Assembly: GCA_035561075.1 (NCBI GenBank)
Contig: DATMYF010000116.1
Span: forward strand, 4,081-68,080
DNA length: 64,000 bases
Origin: JAMCRM01 sp035561075
Lineage (GTDB): Bacteria; Acidobacteriota; Terriglobia; Bryobacterales; Bryobacteraceae
Direction: 5' to 3'
Program-made: the position numbers and the translations under genes
The notes under the pieces: model-generated
What the model saw: only the letters and a program-made list of their open reading frames with translations
Told to the model about the DNA's origin: nothing
Databases searched by the model: none
Shown: in pieces, positions 53,565-62,933 of the stretch
Numbering within the stretch: position 1 is the first letter of the stretch
Layout of the letters: each line of letters starts with the position of its first letter

Positions 53565-53740
53565 TGCCAAATCTACGGAAACACCCAGTCTCGGGAGCAG
53601 CTCCCATGCTGGGAGTTCCCGCTGATGTACGCCTTGCGTGGCGCCGGCCAGGGTCTTCAATTAGCCAGGCCATGGACCTGCGCCAGTATCGAACCGCCAA
53701 GGCCGCCATCGGGCAAGCAAGACCGAACTGTACCTATGCG
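53565..53740 (+). pseudogene. Relic copy of an internal part of the DMFase-like gene (36768-38243)
   Basis: Bases 53565-53740 match 37437-37689 with several deletions: TGCCAAATCTACGGAAACAC, CATGCTGGGAGTTCCC, GACCTGCGCCAGTA, AAGGCCGCCATCGGGCA and CTGTACCTATGCG all recur in the same order. The counterpart encodes roughly residues 224-307 of the DMFase-like protein, including the QGHDEYW motif, which is lost in the relic. Frames are broken. Same orientation as the intact gene. Confidence 0.85.
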
Positions 53741-53909
53741 TCGGACCACCGATACCAACGAGATTGATTGTGCGGCCCTACGCGAACCGCCCGCCGGCTT
53801 TCTCGGCGTACTGCGATTTACGGTCGCGCGAAGTTGCCGCCAGCCTGAAACTTGCTTTCCGACGCCACCAGAGTGAGTAATGTGACCACGGAAAAAAAGT
53901 GAGTCTTTT

Positions 53910-54251
53910 ATGCCCAACACCGATGACGCACAGCAGAAACAACAAGCGTCCGAACCTCAGGCGACGGCCCGACTGGCCAGCCCGGCAGAGAACGTGATTA
54001 TGCTGAAGTCGCTGCTTGGGGATTGCAGAACCCTATTGGCGGGAACGAAAGGCTATCGGAAAGTGATCAGACGCCTGACCCGCGATGATACTTCACCGGT
54101 GCCGCCGGGAGTCGCGCTCGACAAGATTGTTGAAGATGCTTGCGACGCCTTCGGTGAACTCGTCGAGGTCCTCGAGACGCTCGACGACAGCCTCGAAGAG
54201 GTACGCAGGCGCACCCTTGCCATCATCGACGAACTCGAAGAGGTGCCCTGA
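53910..54251 (+). CDS. Small helical hypothetical protein
   Basis: 113 residues. No family recognised. The N-terminal 25 residues are polar and probably disordered. The remainder is predominantly helical with heptad-like spacing (IVEDACDAFGELVEVLETLD, DSLEEVRRRTLAIIDELEEV), suggesting a coiled coil. No leader. No strong Shine-Dalgarno before the ATG, only a purine run (GGAAAAAAAGTGAG) 10-20 bases upstream. It could be a small regulatory or scaffold protein of the accessory region; function unknown. Confidence 0.5.
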   Translation: MPNTDDAQQKQQASEPQATARLASPAENVIMLKSLLGDCRTLLAGTKGYRKVIRRLTRDDTSPVPPGVALDKIVEDACDAFGELVEVLETLDDSLEEVRRRTLAIIDELEEVP

Positions 54252-54781
54252 TGCCTGGCCTAACAACGTGTACGGGTGCCGAATCCAGGCGGTCAAGACC
54301 GGACGCTTACTGACGAAGTGATGGGCCTCGCCTTGCAAAGGCCGCCGCAGCCCAGCACTCGACCGAAGGCGACGCCGAAGTAGGGGACTCCGTAATCTGA
54401 TGGCCCAGACGGAACCCGCTTGCTGGATTCAGCGTTTATCCGTCTGGCGTTTTACGTACAGTGCGAGCTCGGCGCTCATGGACGCGGGCTTGTTCCAACT
54501 CGCCTCCGATGAAGCGACGCGCACATCATTCTGGGTCGCCATCTCGCCGCTTACCGTGTCCATCCACCGTAACTAATAGACGCCAGGTTTCAACTGTGCT
54601 TCTCGCAAATCTCATCAGCCTCAGCATACGCAGGCTGAATGCAGATCGCGGCCGGCACGCGTGCGATGGTCGGGTTCCGAGACAGCGGCGCACGTGCGTG
54701 GATTTGGCGATCAATCGTAGCTGATTGTGGCAGCTGTGTAGTGCACGCGCCGGTCTTCGTCGGCAACCGGGTGCGCGAGCT
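54252..54781. other. Gene-free region beside a truncated transposase
   Basis: I recognise no gene. An 8-bp inverted repeat (CCAGACGG at 54405, CCGTCTGG at 54440) followed by CGTTTT could be a weak terminator for the genes to the left. The rest has no sustained coding signal. Confidence 0.35.
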
Positions 54782-55240
54782 TTAGGCGGCGCGGCGTTCG
54801 TACCGGTGATGCAGCCCTCCGGCTTGCGGGATGGAAACGATGCGGCCCGCTTCCGCTGCCTGCACCGGCCGCGACTCCGGTGCGTCCTTGGCCAGCGACA
54901 GGTGCGTTCTCGACTCGTGGTAATACGCCATGAACGATTTCACATGCCGCTGCAGCGAGGCTTCGTTGAACACGATCACGTGATCGAGACACTCGCGGCG
55001 AATCGTGCCGATGAGGCGTTCCACGTAAGCGCGTTGCCAGGGCGAGCGCGGATATGAAAGCACTTCATTGATTCCCATGGTTTTCACATGCTTCCGAAAC
55101 TCACCGCCGAAGATGGCGTCCCGGTCGCGTAGCAGGTATTGCGGAATCTCCTCAAAGGGAAACGCCTCGCGTAGCTGCTGGGCTGTCCACTCGGCGGTGG
55201 GATGGGCGGTGACGTTGAACATTACACGGTCTTTCATCCC
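54782..55240 (-). mobile_element. Truncated transposase with integrase-core (rve/DDE) domain
   Basis: Only the C-terminal half of the transposase remains: HPTAEWTAQQLREAFPFEEI, the second catalytic Asp region in YLLRDRDAIFGGEFRKHVK and the catalytic Glu in YVERLIGTIRRECLDHVIVF, then SRTHLSLAKDAPESRP and GGLHHRYERRAA at the end. The N-terminal helix-turn-helix and first catalytic Asp are missing; a start codon upstream (to 55267) only adds unrelated residues. No terminal inverted repeats were identified. The copy is inactive. Family uncertain within the IS3/IS481-like rve group. Confidence 0.8.
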
Positions 55241-55421
55241 AGAAGAAGTGGAACTGACGGAGACCACCCCTCTTTCATCTTGTTGAGCAGCAGCTTGCGA
55301 TGTTGTCCCGAGACGGACTATGCTGAGGGTGCCGAGGCGTTCTTCGGCGAGCGTTGAGCGACGCGCTCACGAACGGCGCGCATCTCGAACACAAAACGCG
55401 ACATCTCGCCGTGCCGGGGCG

Positions 55422-56759
55422 TTAAGATGGTCCAAAATCGCCGGCGTGGGCTGTTACCACCGTCCTCAGACCCTCAAGAGAGATCTTTCTTGGCATTACC
55501 GCGCGTGCCACGCGGAGCACATTGCCGCCCAGAATCTTCTGGATATCGGTGTCCGAGTAGCCCCGCTGCACCATCGCGACCGTGAACAGCGGCCAATTGG
55601 TCCATGCTAGGCCGCGTGTTTGATCGTACCCGGTGGTCGCAGCGCCGGGCGGCCACAATTTCTCCCATCCTTTGCGAGGGCGACGGCGCCGTGGGATCTT
55701 CTTGTTCTCCTCGTCCGATTTCCTCGAAACATATACCAGGTCCGTCGCGATCGCGACATGCTCTGCCCCGAAATGCTTCACAACGTGGTCGACGTGAGCG
55801 AGCATGGCGACGATATCGCGGCTCAAGCCAAGGAAATCGGCGACAGCAAAGACACCGATGAAACCGCCCGAGTCGCAGATTGCCCGAATCACTTCGTCCG
55901 GCTTGCATCGAACATGGTTGTGGACGGCTACGCAGCCTGTATGGCTAGCCACAACAGGACGGCTTGATGCCCTGGCCGCTTCCAAGCTGGTGCGCCATCC
56001 TGAATGGGCCACGTCAATAATGACTCCAACCCGATTCATCTCCGCCACCACGGCCCTGCCGAAGTCACTCAACCCGGCGTTGCCCAGCTCGCCGCACCCG
56101 TCTCCGATCATATTTCGGCGCTGGTACGTCAGGTGCATCGAGCGCACGCCCAGTCCGGCGAACATGCCGATGTAGCGCAGTTCCTGTTCCACTGACACCC
56201 AATCCTGGGGCAGCGGAACACCGTTGGTAGCAAAGAACATACAGCGTCGGTTCTGCTTCTTCGCGGCGACCATGTCATCTGCTTCCACCCCCCGCCGAAC
56301 ATACTCCCCGAGCATGTCCGCTACGTAGGTGAATCGCGACAATCGCTTCATCAGCACCAGTGGGTCCTGACGCTCCTCGCCGGCATTCTGGAAGATGCAG
56401 GTGACTCCCGACGCATCCCATGCCTGCATGAACTCGGCACGTTCCGCGGCATCGGTCACGCAACGGGTCATGAACATCTCTTCGTCCAGATCCCACAACT
56501 CCAGCTCGGAAGCTCCGGCATCCAACGCCTTCCGCAGGATGTCGCCATCAACGGCGGCGCGCGGAGCGAAGCCGTAAGGTTCGACCACAAGCGACTGGGC
56601 GTGCAATTCGAGCCCGTGCTCGAGTTGCACGCGAGTAGGCTTCAAAAGCGCCAGGGCGGCATCGCGAGCCTGTTGAATCTTTTCATTCGGCGCCGCCATC
56701 GCAGCTTGCGACACTACCGGCGCGCTCAGCCCGGCGTTCAAAAATTCACGTCTGTCCAT
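55422..56759 (-). CDS. Exported M19 dipeptidase-like protein with altered metal site
   Basis: 445 residues. The start at 56759 gives a Tat-like leader (MDRREFLNAGLSAPVVSQAA); the upstream extension is not leader-like. M19 (membrane/renal dipeptidase) layout: HLTYQRRNMIGDGCGE, ELNRVGV-like IIDVAHSGW and RPVVASHTGCVAVHNH retain two His ligands, and AIATDLVY replaces the usual GSDFDG. The N-terminal H-x-D ligand pair is absent: where family members read DGHxD, this reads VVEPYGFAP, and the bridging Glu is not evident. It may bind one metal or have another function. It is separated by 144 bases from the GH115 gene upstream on the same strand. Confidence 0.8.
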   Translation of the reverse strand: MDRREFLNAGLSAPVVSQAAMAAPNEKIQQARDAALALLKPTRVQLEHGLELHAQSLVVEPYGFAPRAAVDGDILRKALDAGASELELWDLDEEMFMTRCVTDAAERAEFMQAWDASGVTCIFQNAGEERQDPLVLMKRLSRFTYVADMLGEYVRRGVEADDMVAAKKQNRRCMFFATNGVPLPQDWVSVEQELRYIGMFAGLGVRSMHLTYQRRNMIGDGCGELGNAGLSDFGRAVVAEMNRVGVIIDVAHSGWRTSLEAARASSRPVVASHTGCVAVHNHVRCKPDEVIRAICDSGGFIGVFAVADFLGLSRDIVAMLAHVDHVVKHFGAEHVAIATDLVYVSRKSDEENKKIPRRRRPRKGWEKLWPPGAATTGYDQTRGLAWTNWPLFTVAMVQRGYSDTDIQKILGGNVLRVARAVMPRKISLEGLRTVVTAHAGDFGPS

Positions 56760-56903
56760 CTGCTTCAACCTCAAAGCGTTATCGAACCTTGCCGGCTCTC
56801 CTGTTCGCAGTGCTTCGATGGGGCCAGGACCGGCCGCCACTCGAATGTACAGCGTGGCGATGAAACACGGGTACCAGTGCGTTCAGGCGGATGACTCTAC
56901 TGT

Positions 56904-59900
56904 CTATTGTACGTATGCGTCGATAGCGTTATAGACAACCCACGATCCGGCGCGCTGGCTGGGATTGCTCAGCACGATTCGGTCGATACGGCCGGACATC
57001 GAGCCGCGGAACGGCAGATCTTCGGCCGTGTCCGTGCGGAGCCTGTCATCCTGTACGGCCAGACTGAAAAGCCGCTTATCTGGTGAGACGCGGAGCTTAA
57101 TCTGGTACCAGCGGTTTGGTCTGTAGCCGGCCACGATCACATCTCGCCCTGCGGCGTCATAAGCCGTGATGTTACCGGCTTCACTGAATACAACCGTCAC
57201 AACCGGAGTCCGATCCCCGGCACATAGAGAGAACTCGCTGCGCTCACTGTTCTGACCCGGCTTCAGACGGACATTCACGACGAAATCGTCGGTTGTGGTT
57301 CCGGCAATCCGCAGGGTAGCGACTGCCGCACCGGAGGACCCGGCGCTCGCCGCCAGTTTCAGCCCGCGCAGAACAACAGGCGTGTAGCGCGGTACCGTGG
57401 TCAGATCGAACGCCGATGGCCGAAGCTCGCCCGCATAGTCGGTAACAGCGACGACCGCGACCTCGTTTCCGTTTGCGTCGATGTCCCAACCCGTGGGAAT
57501 CGAACCTGGTTCGGTGCCTCGAAAGTTCTCAAAAGCCAAGAAGGCAGGCTTTACAAACACAAGATACGGCAGCTGACCAGTGTCCCTAATGTTGTCACCA
57601 AGGGTGACTTCGCCGCCCTGGAAGTCTTTCACGAATAGTTCGAACCTATGAATTACGTTGGGTGGGCGGTTGCGATACCGATACGGCCAGCCCCACTCGC
57701 CCACCTCCAGGGTCTCGCCGGTTCGCGTGAAGCCGTCAGCAGACAGCCACGCGAGTTCCTGTCCTTTTTGTTTCGCTACATAGACACGCGACCGGCCGTG
57801 GAGGCGGAACCTGTAGCCCCGGCCGTAGTCGGTGGTAACGGATGCCCTCCAGGCGCCCTTGCCGTATACGGCCTTTACTCCGCCGATCTGAAAAGCCCCC
57901 GTGAGGGGAAAAGAGGTCAGCGAGTACGGCGAGCCGTTGAAGACCGCGACATTCAGGCGGTCGGCCTGCGTGCTGTAAACGGCGGTGCCGGCTCGCGCCG
58001 GATCGTGCATCACCACGTTGCCAAGCCATGGGCGGCGCTGTGGCTCGATGCCGGTGACCAGGTTCATCGGCTCGACCTCCAAGCGCAGGCGGGCCCTCTG
58101 GTACATGTTGTACAGCAGGTAGAAGTCCTTGTTCGTGCTGGAGCGGTACCAGTAGCGCCACTTCTCCCCGTCGCGCTGCCCGCGGAAGCCCTGGTACAGC
58201 TCCTCGGTCATGGGGCGCGCATCGAGCAGGGCGGCGAGCGCCGCGGGGCGGTTACCTTGCTTCAGCCGCGCGATGGCGTCCTGGGTGGCGATGGAGAGCT
58301 TGTAGATGCCGCGGATCAGCCGGATGGAGTCGATGAACTCGTAGTCGAAGAAGCCGCGCCGGTCCTCCGGGATCGAGGGCCGCAGGGCGCGCGCCTGCTC
58401 GAGAACTTCGCCCATGTCGCGGATGCCGCGCTCGTAGACCGCGCGGTCGTACTCGTAATTGAGCGACAGGCCGTCGGTGGTGCCGTTCTCGATGTTGACC
58501 AGGTTGCCGATCACCGTGAAGAGCGGCTCCATCACCTTGTAATACATCGGGATCTTCTTAAAGCCGTCGTCCACCATCTTGTGCGGGTACTTCGCATAGT
58601 AGGTGTCATAGAGCGCCGCAACCTTGGGGGCCGCGGCCTCGCCGAACTCCTCGCGGCAGTAGCGCAGCAGGTACTCGCGCGGCTGGAAGGCGGGGTAGTC
58701 CCAGAGCATCTCGGCGATGCCGCGGATCTCGATCTGCTGGGCGCGCAGCTCGTTCATGGCCAGCAGCATGTGCTGGGTGTCGCCGCGCTGGAACATGGCG
58801 TCCATGTTCACCTTTAAGTAGCTCTCGATGGGGGTGCACTTGGCCACCTGCGGCCCTCCGCCGAAATAATTGGTGTGGAAGTACTGGCCGTAGCGGCGCT
58901 TCGGGTCGCGCGGCTCGGTCCAGAACTTCTTCGAGTAGGACATGCCGCTCATGCCGCGGTCGGCGAAGCCGGTGGTGACCCAAGGGAGCAGCTTGATCCA
59001 GCCCTGGTCGTAGTACGCGCCCATCTCCGAATAGAGGGTGGTCATGATCTCGGCGCTCGGGTCGGGATCGTGTTTGCGGATGAGCCTGGCCTGGTCGGCG
59101 AGGGCGTCGTTGATGATCTCGGCCTTTTGCCGGTCCGTGCCGCCGCCGGGCAGGGTGGATTCGGTGTAGGCGGCGTCGGCCCAGCCGCGGAGGTTCGATT
59201 CCCAAACCACCTGCGGGGAGAACTCGCTCCAGCGCTTGATGTAGTGGGTCCAGAACTCGCGGAAGGCCTCGGGGGTCTTGCGGTAGGAGAAGCCATCGGG
59301 CTTGCCCTTCGGGTTGTGATCGCGCCAGTAGGCGTCCCAGAATCCCACGTCGGCGCCCAGGCCTTCCATCTGGTGCTGGGTGATGAAGAGGCCGCGGTCG
59401 GCCATCTGGCGCAGCCGCTCGTAGTCCGGCTGGAATTCGATATCGATGAAATACCAGGTGAACATGTTCATCCGGAGCCGCAGCGCCGCCTCGATGAGGC
59501 GCTCCACCACCTCGGGATGCAGCCCGAACATGTAGCGCGCATAGCGGCTGCGGTGGACGATGCCGCTTTCCATCCACTCGATGAGCTGCGGATGATCGTT
59601 GAGGCTCCAGCCGCGGTACTTCCAGGTGGGCTCTTTTACCGGACCGTAATCGATGCGGCTGTCGAAGACCAGCTCGCCGCGCGTGGGGGGCTCCTGATCG
59701 GACCAGAACCACAGCGGGTTCACCCCCAGGTGGCGCTGCTCGAAATCGTAGACCCCGTAGATGGTGCCGCGCACGTTGCTGCCCGCGATGGCCAGCACGC
59801 GGTGGCCGGTGCGCGCCTTCACCACGCGATATTTGAAGATCTCCCACTTGCCGTCGAGGTCCGTGGTCGAGACCCCGACGGATGCCAGCAGCGCCTTGCC

Positions 59901-60155
59901 CGCGGGGCAATCGGCGCTTCCCAGGACGATGTAGCTTCCGGGCGAGGCGCCCAGGGCGTGGACGATATTGGGCGTCACGCCGGTGATCTTGGTGATGTCG
60001 CGTTGGAGGTCCCGGGCGGCGGCCATCACGCCGCGGTGCTCGGTCGAGGCCAGGACGATGGCGGCGGGCTCGACGTTTTTCACCACTTCCACCACCGCGC
60101 CAGGCTGGGCGAAGGCCGCGCCGAAGGCCACGAGGCCGAGCGCAAAGCGCGTCAC
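56904..60155 (-). CDS. GH115-family alpha-glucuronidase, exported
   Basis: 1083 residues from a GTG at 60155 that overlaps the previous stop by 4 bases (GTGA); VTRFALGLVAFGAAFAQ is a signal peptide. GH115 segments: an N-terminal domain with VLASTEHRGVMAAARDLQRD and LAIAGSNVRGTIYGVYDFEQ, then HLGVNPLWFWSDQEPPTR, the barrel with WMESGIVHRSRYARYMFGLH, NMFTWYFIDIEFQPDY and SEMGAYYDQGWIKLLPW, and helical and beta-sandwich C-terminal domains. GH115 enzymes release (4-O-methyl-)glucuronic acid from xylan side chains. Third-position GC falls from about 95 percent in the first 1900 bases to about 65 percent in the last 1200, an abrupt change near 58.17 kb. Confidence 0.88.
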   Translation of the reverse strand: MTRFALGLVAFGAAFAQPGAVVEVVKNVEPAAIVLASTEHRGVMAAARDLQRDITKITGVTPNIVHALGASPGSYIVLGSADCPAGKALLASVGVSTTDLDGKWEIFKYRVVKARTGHRVLAIAGSNVRGTIYGVYDFEQRHLGVNPLWFWSDQEPPTRGELVFDSRIDYGPVKEPTWKYRGWSLNDHPQLIEWMESGIVHRSRYARYMFGLHPEVVERLIEAALRLRMNMFTWYFIDIEFQPDYERLRQMADRGLFITQHQMEGLGADVGFWDAYWRDHNPKGKPDGFSYRKTPEAFREFWTHYIKRWSEFSPQVVWESNLRGWADAAYTESTLPGGGTDRQKAEIINDALADQARLIRKHDPDPSAEIMTTLYSEMGAYYDQGWIKLLPWVTTGFADRGMSGMSYSKKFWTEPRDPKRRYGQYFHTNYFGGGPQVAKCTPIESYLKVNMDAMFQRGDTQHMLLAMNELRAQQIEIRGIAEMLWDYPAFQPREYLLRYCREEFGEAAAPKVAALYDTYYAKYPHKMVDDGFKKIPMYYKVMEPLFTVIGNLVNIENGTTDGLSLNYEYDRAVYERGIRDMGEVLEQARALRPSIPEDRRGFFDYEFIDSIRLIRGIYKLSIATQDAIARLKQGNRPAALAALLDARPMTEELYQGFRGQRDGEKWRYWYRSSTNKDFYLLYNMYQRARLRLEVEPMNLVTGIEPQRRPWLGNVVMHDPARAGTAVYSTQADRLNVAVFNGSPYSLTSFPLTGAFQIGGVKAVYGKGAWRASVTTDYGRGYRFRLHGRSRVYVAKQKGQELAWLSADGFTRTGETLEVGEWGWPYRYRNRPPNVIHRFELFVKDFQGGEVTLGDNIRDTGQLPYLVFVKPAFLAFENFRGTEPGSIPTGWDIDANGNEVAVVAVTDYAGELRPSAFDLTTVPRYTPVVLRGLKLAASAGSSGAAVATLRIAGTTTDDFVVNVRLKPGQNSERSEFSLCAGDRTPVVTVVFSEAGNITAYDAAGRDVIVAGYRPNRWYQIKLRVSPDKRLFSLAVQDDRLRTDTAEDLPFRGSMSGRIDRIVLSNPSQRAGSWVVYNAIDAYVQ

Positions 60156-61570
60156 AGCACCACCCCCGCGTCGGCGATCAGGACGGGATAGTCCCGCACC
60201 TCGACGTTGTCGAAAACCCAGAAGCCGTCGGCGGCCTGCTGGGCGACCGCTGGGCGGCGGATCTCGCCGGAGAGCAGATCGACGAAGACCGGCTCGCTGA
60301 TGGAAGCCGCGCCGCCGCTCCACACCCGTATGCGCGCCCGCCGCGCCGTGTACTCCTGCTGCAGGTCCGCGGGATACCAGAAGGCGTACAGCGCGCGGCC
60401 GTCGCGCACGAACGAAGCCGAGTGCACCAGCATGTCCTCGAGCGGCGAAGCGCCGCCCTCCACCTGAACCGCGAAATCGCTCCTGACGGTACGGGAGTCG
60501 AACAGCGCGCAGAGGTTCTGAAAGGCGTGATATGACGGCTTGCGGGTGTAGTCGCCACCTCGCAGTATGCCTTTGTAGTTGGTGCGCCCGGCGTTTTCCG
60601 GGCGGGTGAAATAGTTGACGAGGTCCACGATGAGGAAGTAGCTGGTGACCTCGATGCCTAGGGACAGGTCCGAGAGCAGGCGGCGAAGCAGCCACTTGGC
60701 CTGCGCGGTTTCGGTCCAGGCAAGCTGCGAGAGCGCCCCGGCGGAGTCCTTCGCGGCAGTGGAGGGGGCGCCGTTCTCGCCCTGCCACAGCCCGATTCCA
60801 GGCTTGTAGCGGTCGAGCAGGCCGCGAAGCGCGTGGATTTCGGAGGCGTAGTTCAGCTCCGGCTGCGGGCGGTAGGGATGGTACGAGACCTTGTCGATAT
60901 ACTGCGCCATGCCCGCGCGCAGGCAGTCCTCGATGAAGCGGTAGGGGATGCGGGCGAATCCGCCCCCGACGATCACGGCGCCCGGGACGATCTTGCGGAT
61001 CAGCGGACCGGTGATTTTCACCAGATCGACGTAGTCCGGCGGGTTGGGCTTGTTAGGCCGCCAGAAGCCGCCGAGATTCGGCTCGTTCCAGATCTCCCAA
61101 TGGGTGACGCGGCCGCGGTAATGCTCCGCCATGGCGCGCACGTAGCTAAGCCAGCCGGCCCTGGCCTCTTCGCTGAATACCGGCGCGAAGCCGACCGCCG
61201 TGGGGAGCGGGGCGCCGGGCGTGTACAACACGTTGCCGTAGCCGAGATTGAACCAGGGCTGCACGCCGGCGGCGCGGAGCGAATCCACGACGCCGTCGAG
61301 CCAGGCGAAATCGTACTGGCCCTTGCGCTTCTCCGAGCGGCACCAGCCGGTCTGGCAGCGCGCCCACTTCACTCCTGATTCGGCGATGTGGCTGTAGGTG
61401 CGGGCCGGGTCAAAGCCCTCGCGATCCAGGGTCTCGAAACCGATGGAGAGGGGGGATGCCGAGATGGCCTTCGACGGGCGCGGCTTGATGCGCCCGGCCG
61501 GCGCGGCAGCCTGCCAGGCGCCCAGCGCCGCCACGGGTGCCTGAAGCATCGATCTGCGGGTCAGGTTCAT
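60152..61570 (-). CDS. GH39/GH5-like clan A glycosidase, Tat-exported
   Basis: 472 residues with a twin-arginine leader (NLTRRSMLQAPVAALGAW). A (beta/alpha)8 glycosidase of clan GH-A: the acid/base Glu in HWEIWNEPNLGGFW and the probable nucleophile Glu in GLWQGENGAPS, about 125 residues apart, as in GH39. WARCQTGWCRSEKRKGQYDF and YIDKVSYHPYRPQPE are further family-like pieces. Beta-xylosidase or a related activity would complement the GH115 enzyme whose gene overlaps this one by 4 bases. The gene lies 7 bases after the propeller gene in the same operon. Confidence 0.85.
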   Translation of the reverse strand: MNLTRRSMLQAPVAALGAWQAAAPAGRIKPRPSKAISASPLSIGFETLDREGFDPARTYSHIAESGVKWARCQTGWCRSEKRKGQYDFAWLDGVVDSLRAAGVQPWFNLGYGNVLYTPGAPLPTAVGFAPVFSEEARAGWLSYVRAMAEHYRGRVTHWEIWNEPNLGGFWRPNKPNPPDYVDLVKITGPLIRKIVPGAVIVGGGFARIPYRFIEDCLRAGMAQYIDKVSYHPYRPQPELNYASEIHALRGLLDRYKPGIGLWQGENGAPSTAAKDSAGALSQLAWTETAQAKWLLRRLLSDLSLGIEVTSYFLIVDLVNYFTRPENAGRTNYKGILRGGDYTRKPSYHAFQNLCALFDSRTVRSDFAVQVEGGASPLEDMLVHSASFVRDGRALYAFWYPADLQQEYTARRARIRVWSGGAASISEPVFVDLLSGEIRRPAVAQQAADGFWVFDNVEVRDYPVLIADAGVVL

Positions 61571-61577
61571 GAAGTCC

Positions 61578-62933
61578 TCACAGCTTCTCCGGGATAAGGC
61601 CCGGTGTATCGAGGCGCATGCGTTCCATGCGCGGGTTGGTGGGGTTGAGCCCTCCCTTGAACGCGCCGGGGCCGGGGAGGTAAAGGAACAGCTTGCCGCC
61701 GCGGTCGCTCTCGCCGCAGAAGACGGTGCCGTCGGCCCCCACCGCCATGGCGTCGAACTGGTAGGCGCGCCGGGAGTAGTACGGGCTGCGGTCCACGGCG
61801 AAAACCCCGAGTTCCGAGAAAGCGCCGGTGGAGGGATTGTAGGTGTGCAACTTGCAGCTCCGCTCGGGCTCCCCGGTGATCATATAGAGCAGGCCGTCGC
61901 GGCCCAGTTTCATGGCGCGCATGCGGCGCGAGATGCGGGGCTTTCCGAGCACCGTGGCCTGGTCGCCGGCAAGATCGAGGCGCAGCAGATAGCCGTCGCT
62001 GCTGGAGGCGTAGACGTTGCCCTGCCCGTCGGCTTCGAAGCTCTCCACAACGGGGTACTCGCGCGAGCTGAGGCCCTCCCAGTACTCGCCGGGCAGCCGG
62101 ATGTAGGTGAGCTCCAGCTTCTCGGTGCCGGGGCTGTAGCGCAGGAGGAAACCGTTGTCGCCGGAGGTGAAGACGTTGCCGGTGGCGGGGTCGCAGTAGA
62201 GCGCGCGCGGGACGCTGCGCCAGTCGCGTTCCGGGCCGCCGTAAACCTTGAGCTTGAGGAACTCCCCGAGGTCGCGCGTCTTGCCGCTGGCGAGATCGAA
62301 GATGAAGAAATGCGCGTCGGGATAGCTGATTCCGTAGAGGGTGCGCTTGTCCGGGCTCAGGGTCATGGCGTAGACGCTGTTGCCCGCGACCGGGATGCCG
62401 AGGTCCTTCAGCGGGCAGGCGTCGCCGTTGCGATAGGTCTTCACGTCGCCGGTCTTGGGATCGTACTCGTAGATATGGCCGCCGGCGTAGCCCTGGTAGG
62501 GCTTGCGGATGTCCTTCCACAACTGCAACTCGACGCCGTCCTGCTCCACCGGGAAATCCTGGGTAAGCTGGACCTGCTGGATCTGGTTGAGGCCGGTGCC
62601 GATGTAGATGCGGCCGTCCTTGCCTTCCACGAGGGTGTGGAACACGCCCTTCTCTTCGGCGATGCGGCCGAGCGGGCGCGCCTTGTTGATGTAGCGATTA
62701 TAGAAGAAGAGATACGCCTGGGTGCGGCCGCTGGTGGCGCCGTAGACGTGGCCGTTGGAGTGCGCGAGCAGCGCGGTGATGCGGCTGCTATCCGAGGGGA
62801 TGAGGTTCTGGGTGGGGTAGCCGAGGTCGCGGTAGTCCAGCCGCTGGGTGTCGAAGTTCGGGTTCACCCACTGCTGCGCGGAGGCGGCGCCCGCGGCGAG
62901 CAGCACGAGGGCCAATGTGGTTGCGGGTCTCAT
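61578..62933 (-). CDS. Secreted beta-propeller protein (operon member)
   Basis: 451 residues from the ATG at 62933, overlapping the stop of the preceding gene by 3-4 bases (ATGA). Signal peptide (TTLALVLLAAGAASAQQW). Blades of a propeller: VYGATSGRTQAYLFFYN, IYEYDPKTGDVKTY, AMTLSPDKRTLYGISYPDA, FFIFDLASGKTRDLGEF, LYCDPATGNVFTSGDNGFLL and MAVGADGTVFCGESDRGG. It resembles the propellers at 45635 and 62933, but no catalytic residue can be named. Given its GH115 and GH39-like partners, a role in binding or processing xylan-type oligosaccharides is likely (inference). Confidence 0.78.
   Translation of the reverse strand: MRPATTLALVLLAAGAASAQQWVNPNFDTQRLDYRDLGYPTQNLIPSDSSRITALLAHSNGHVYGATSGRTQAYLFFYNRYINKARPLGRIAEEKGVFHTLVEGKDGRIYIGTGLNQIQQVQLTQDFPVEQDGVELQLWKDIRKPYQGYAGGHIYEYDPKTGDVKTYRNGDACPLKDLGIPVAGNSVYAMTLSPDKRTLYGISYPDAHFFIFDLASGKTRDLGEFLKLKVYGGPERDWRSVPRALYCDPATGNVFTSGDNGFLLRYSPGTEKLELTYIRLPGEYWEGLSSREYPVVESFEADGQGNVYASSSDGYLLRLDLAGDQATVLGKPRISRRMRAMKLGRDGLLYMITGEPERSCKLHTYNPSTGAFSELGVFAVDRSPYYSRRAYQFDAMAVGADGTVFCGESDRGGKLFLYLPGPGAFKGGLNPTNPRMERMRLDTPGLIPEKL

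Noticed and set aside
58875..60191. 438-codon + strand open frame opposite GH115
   Set aside because: Composition is Val/Ala/Gly/Leu shadow text; the minus-strand frame carries clear GH115 motifs.
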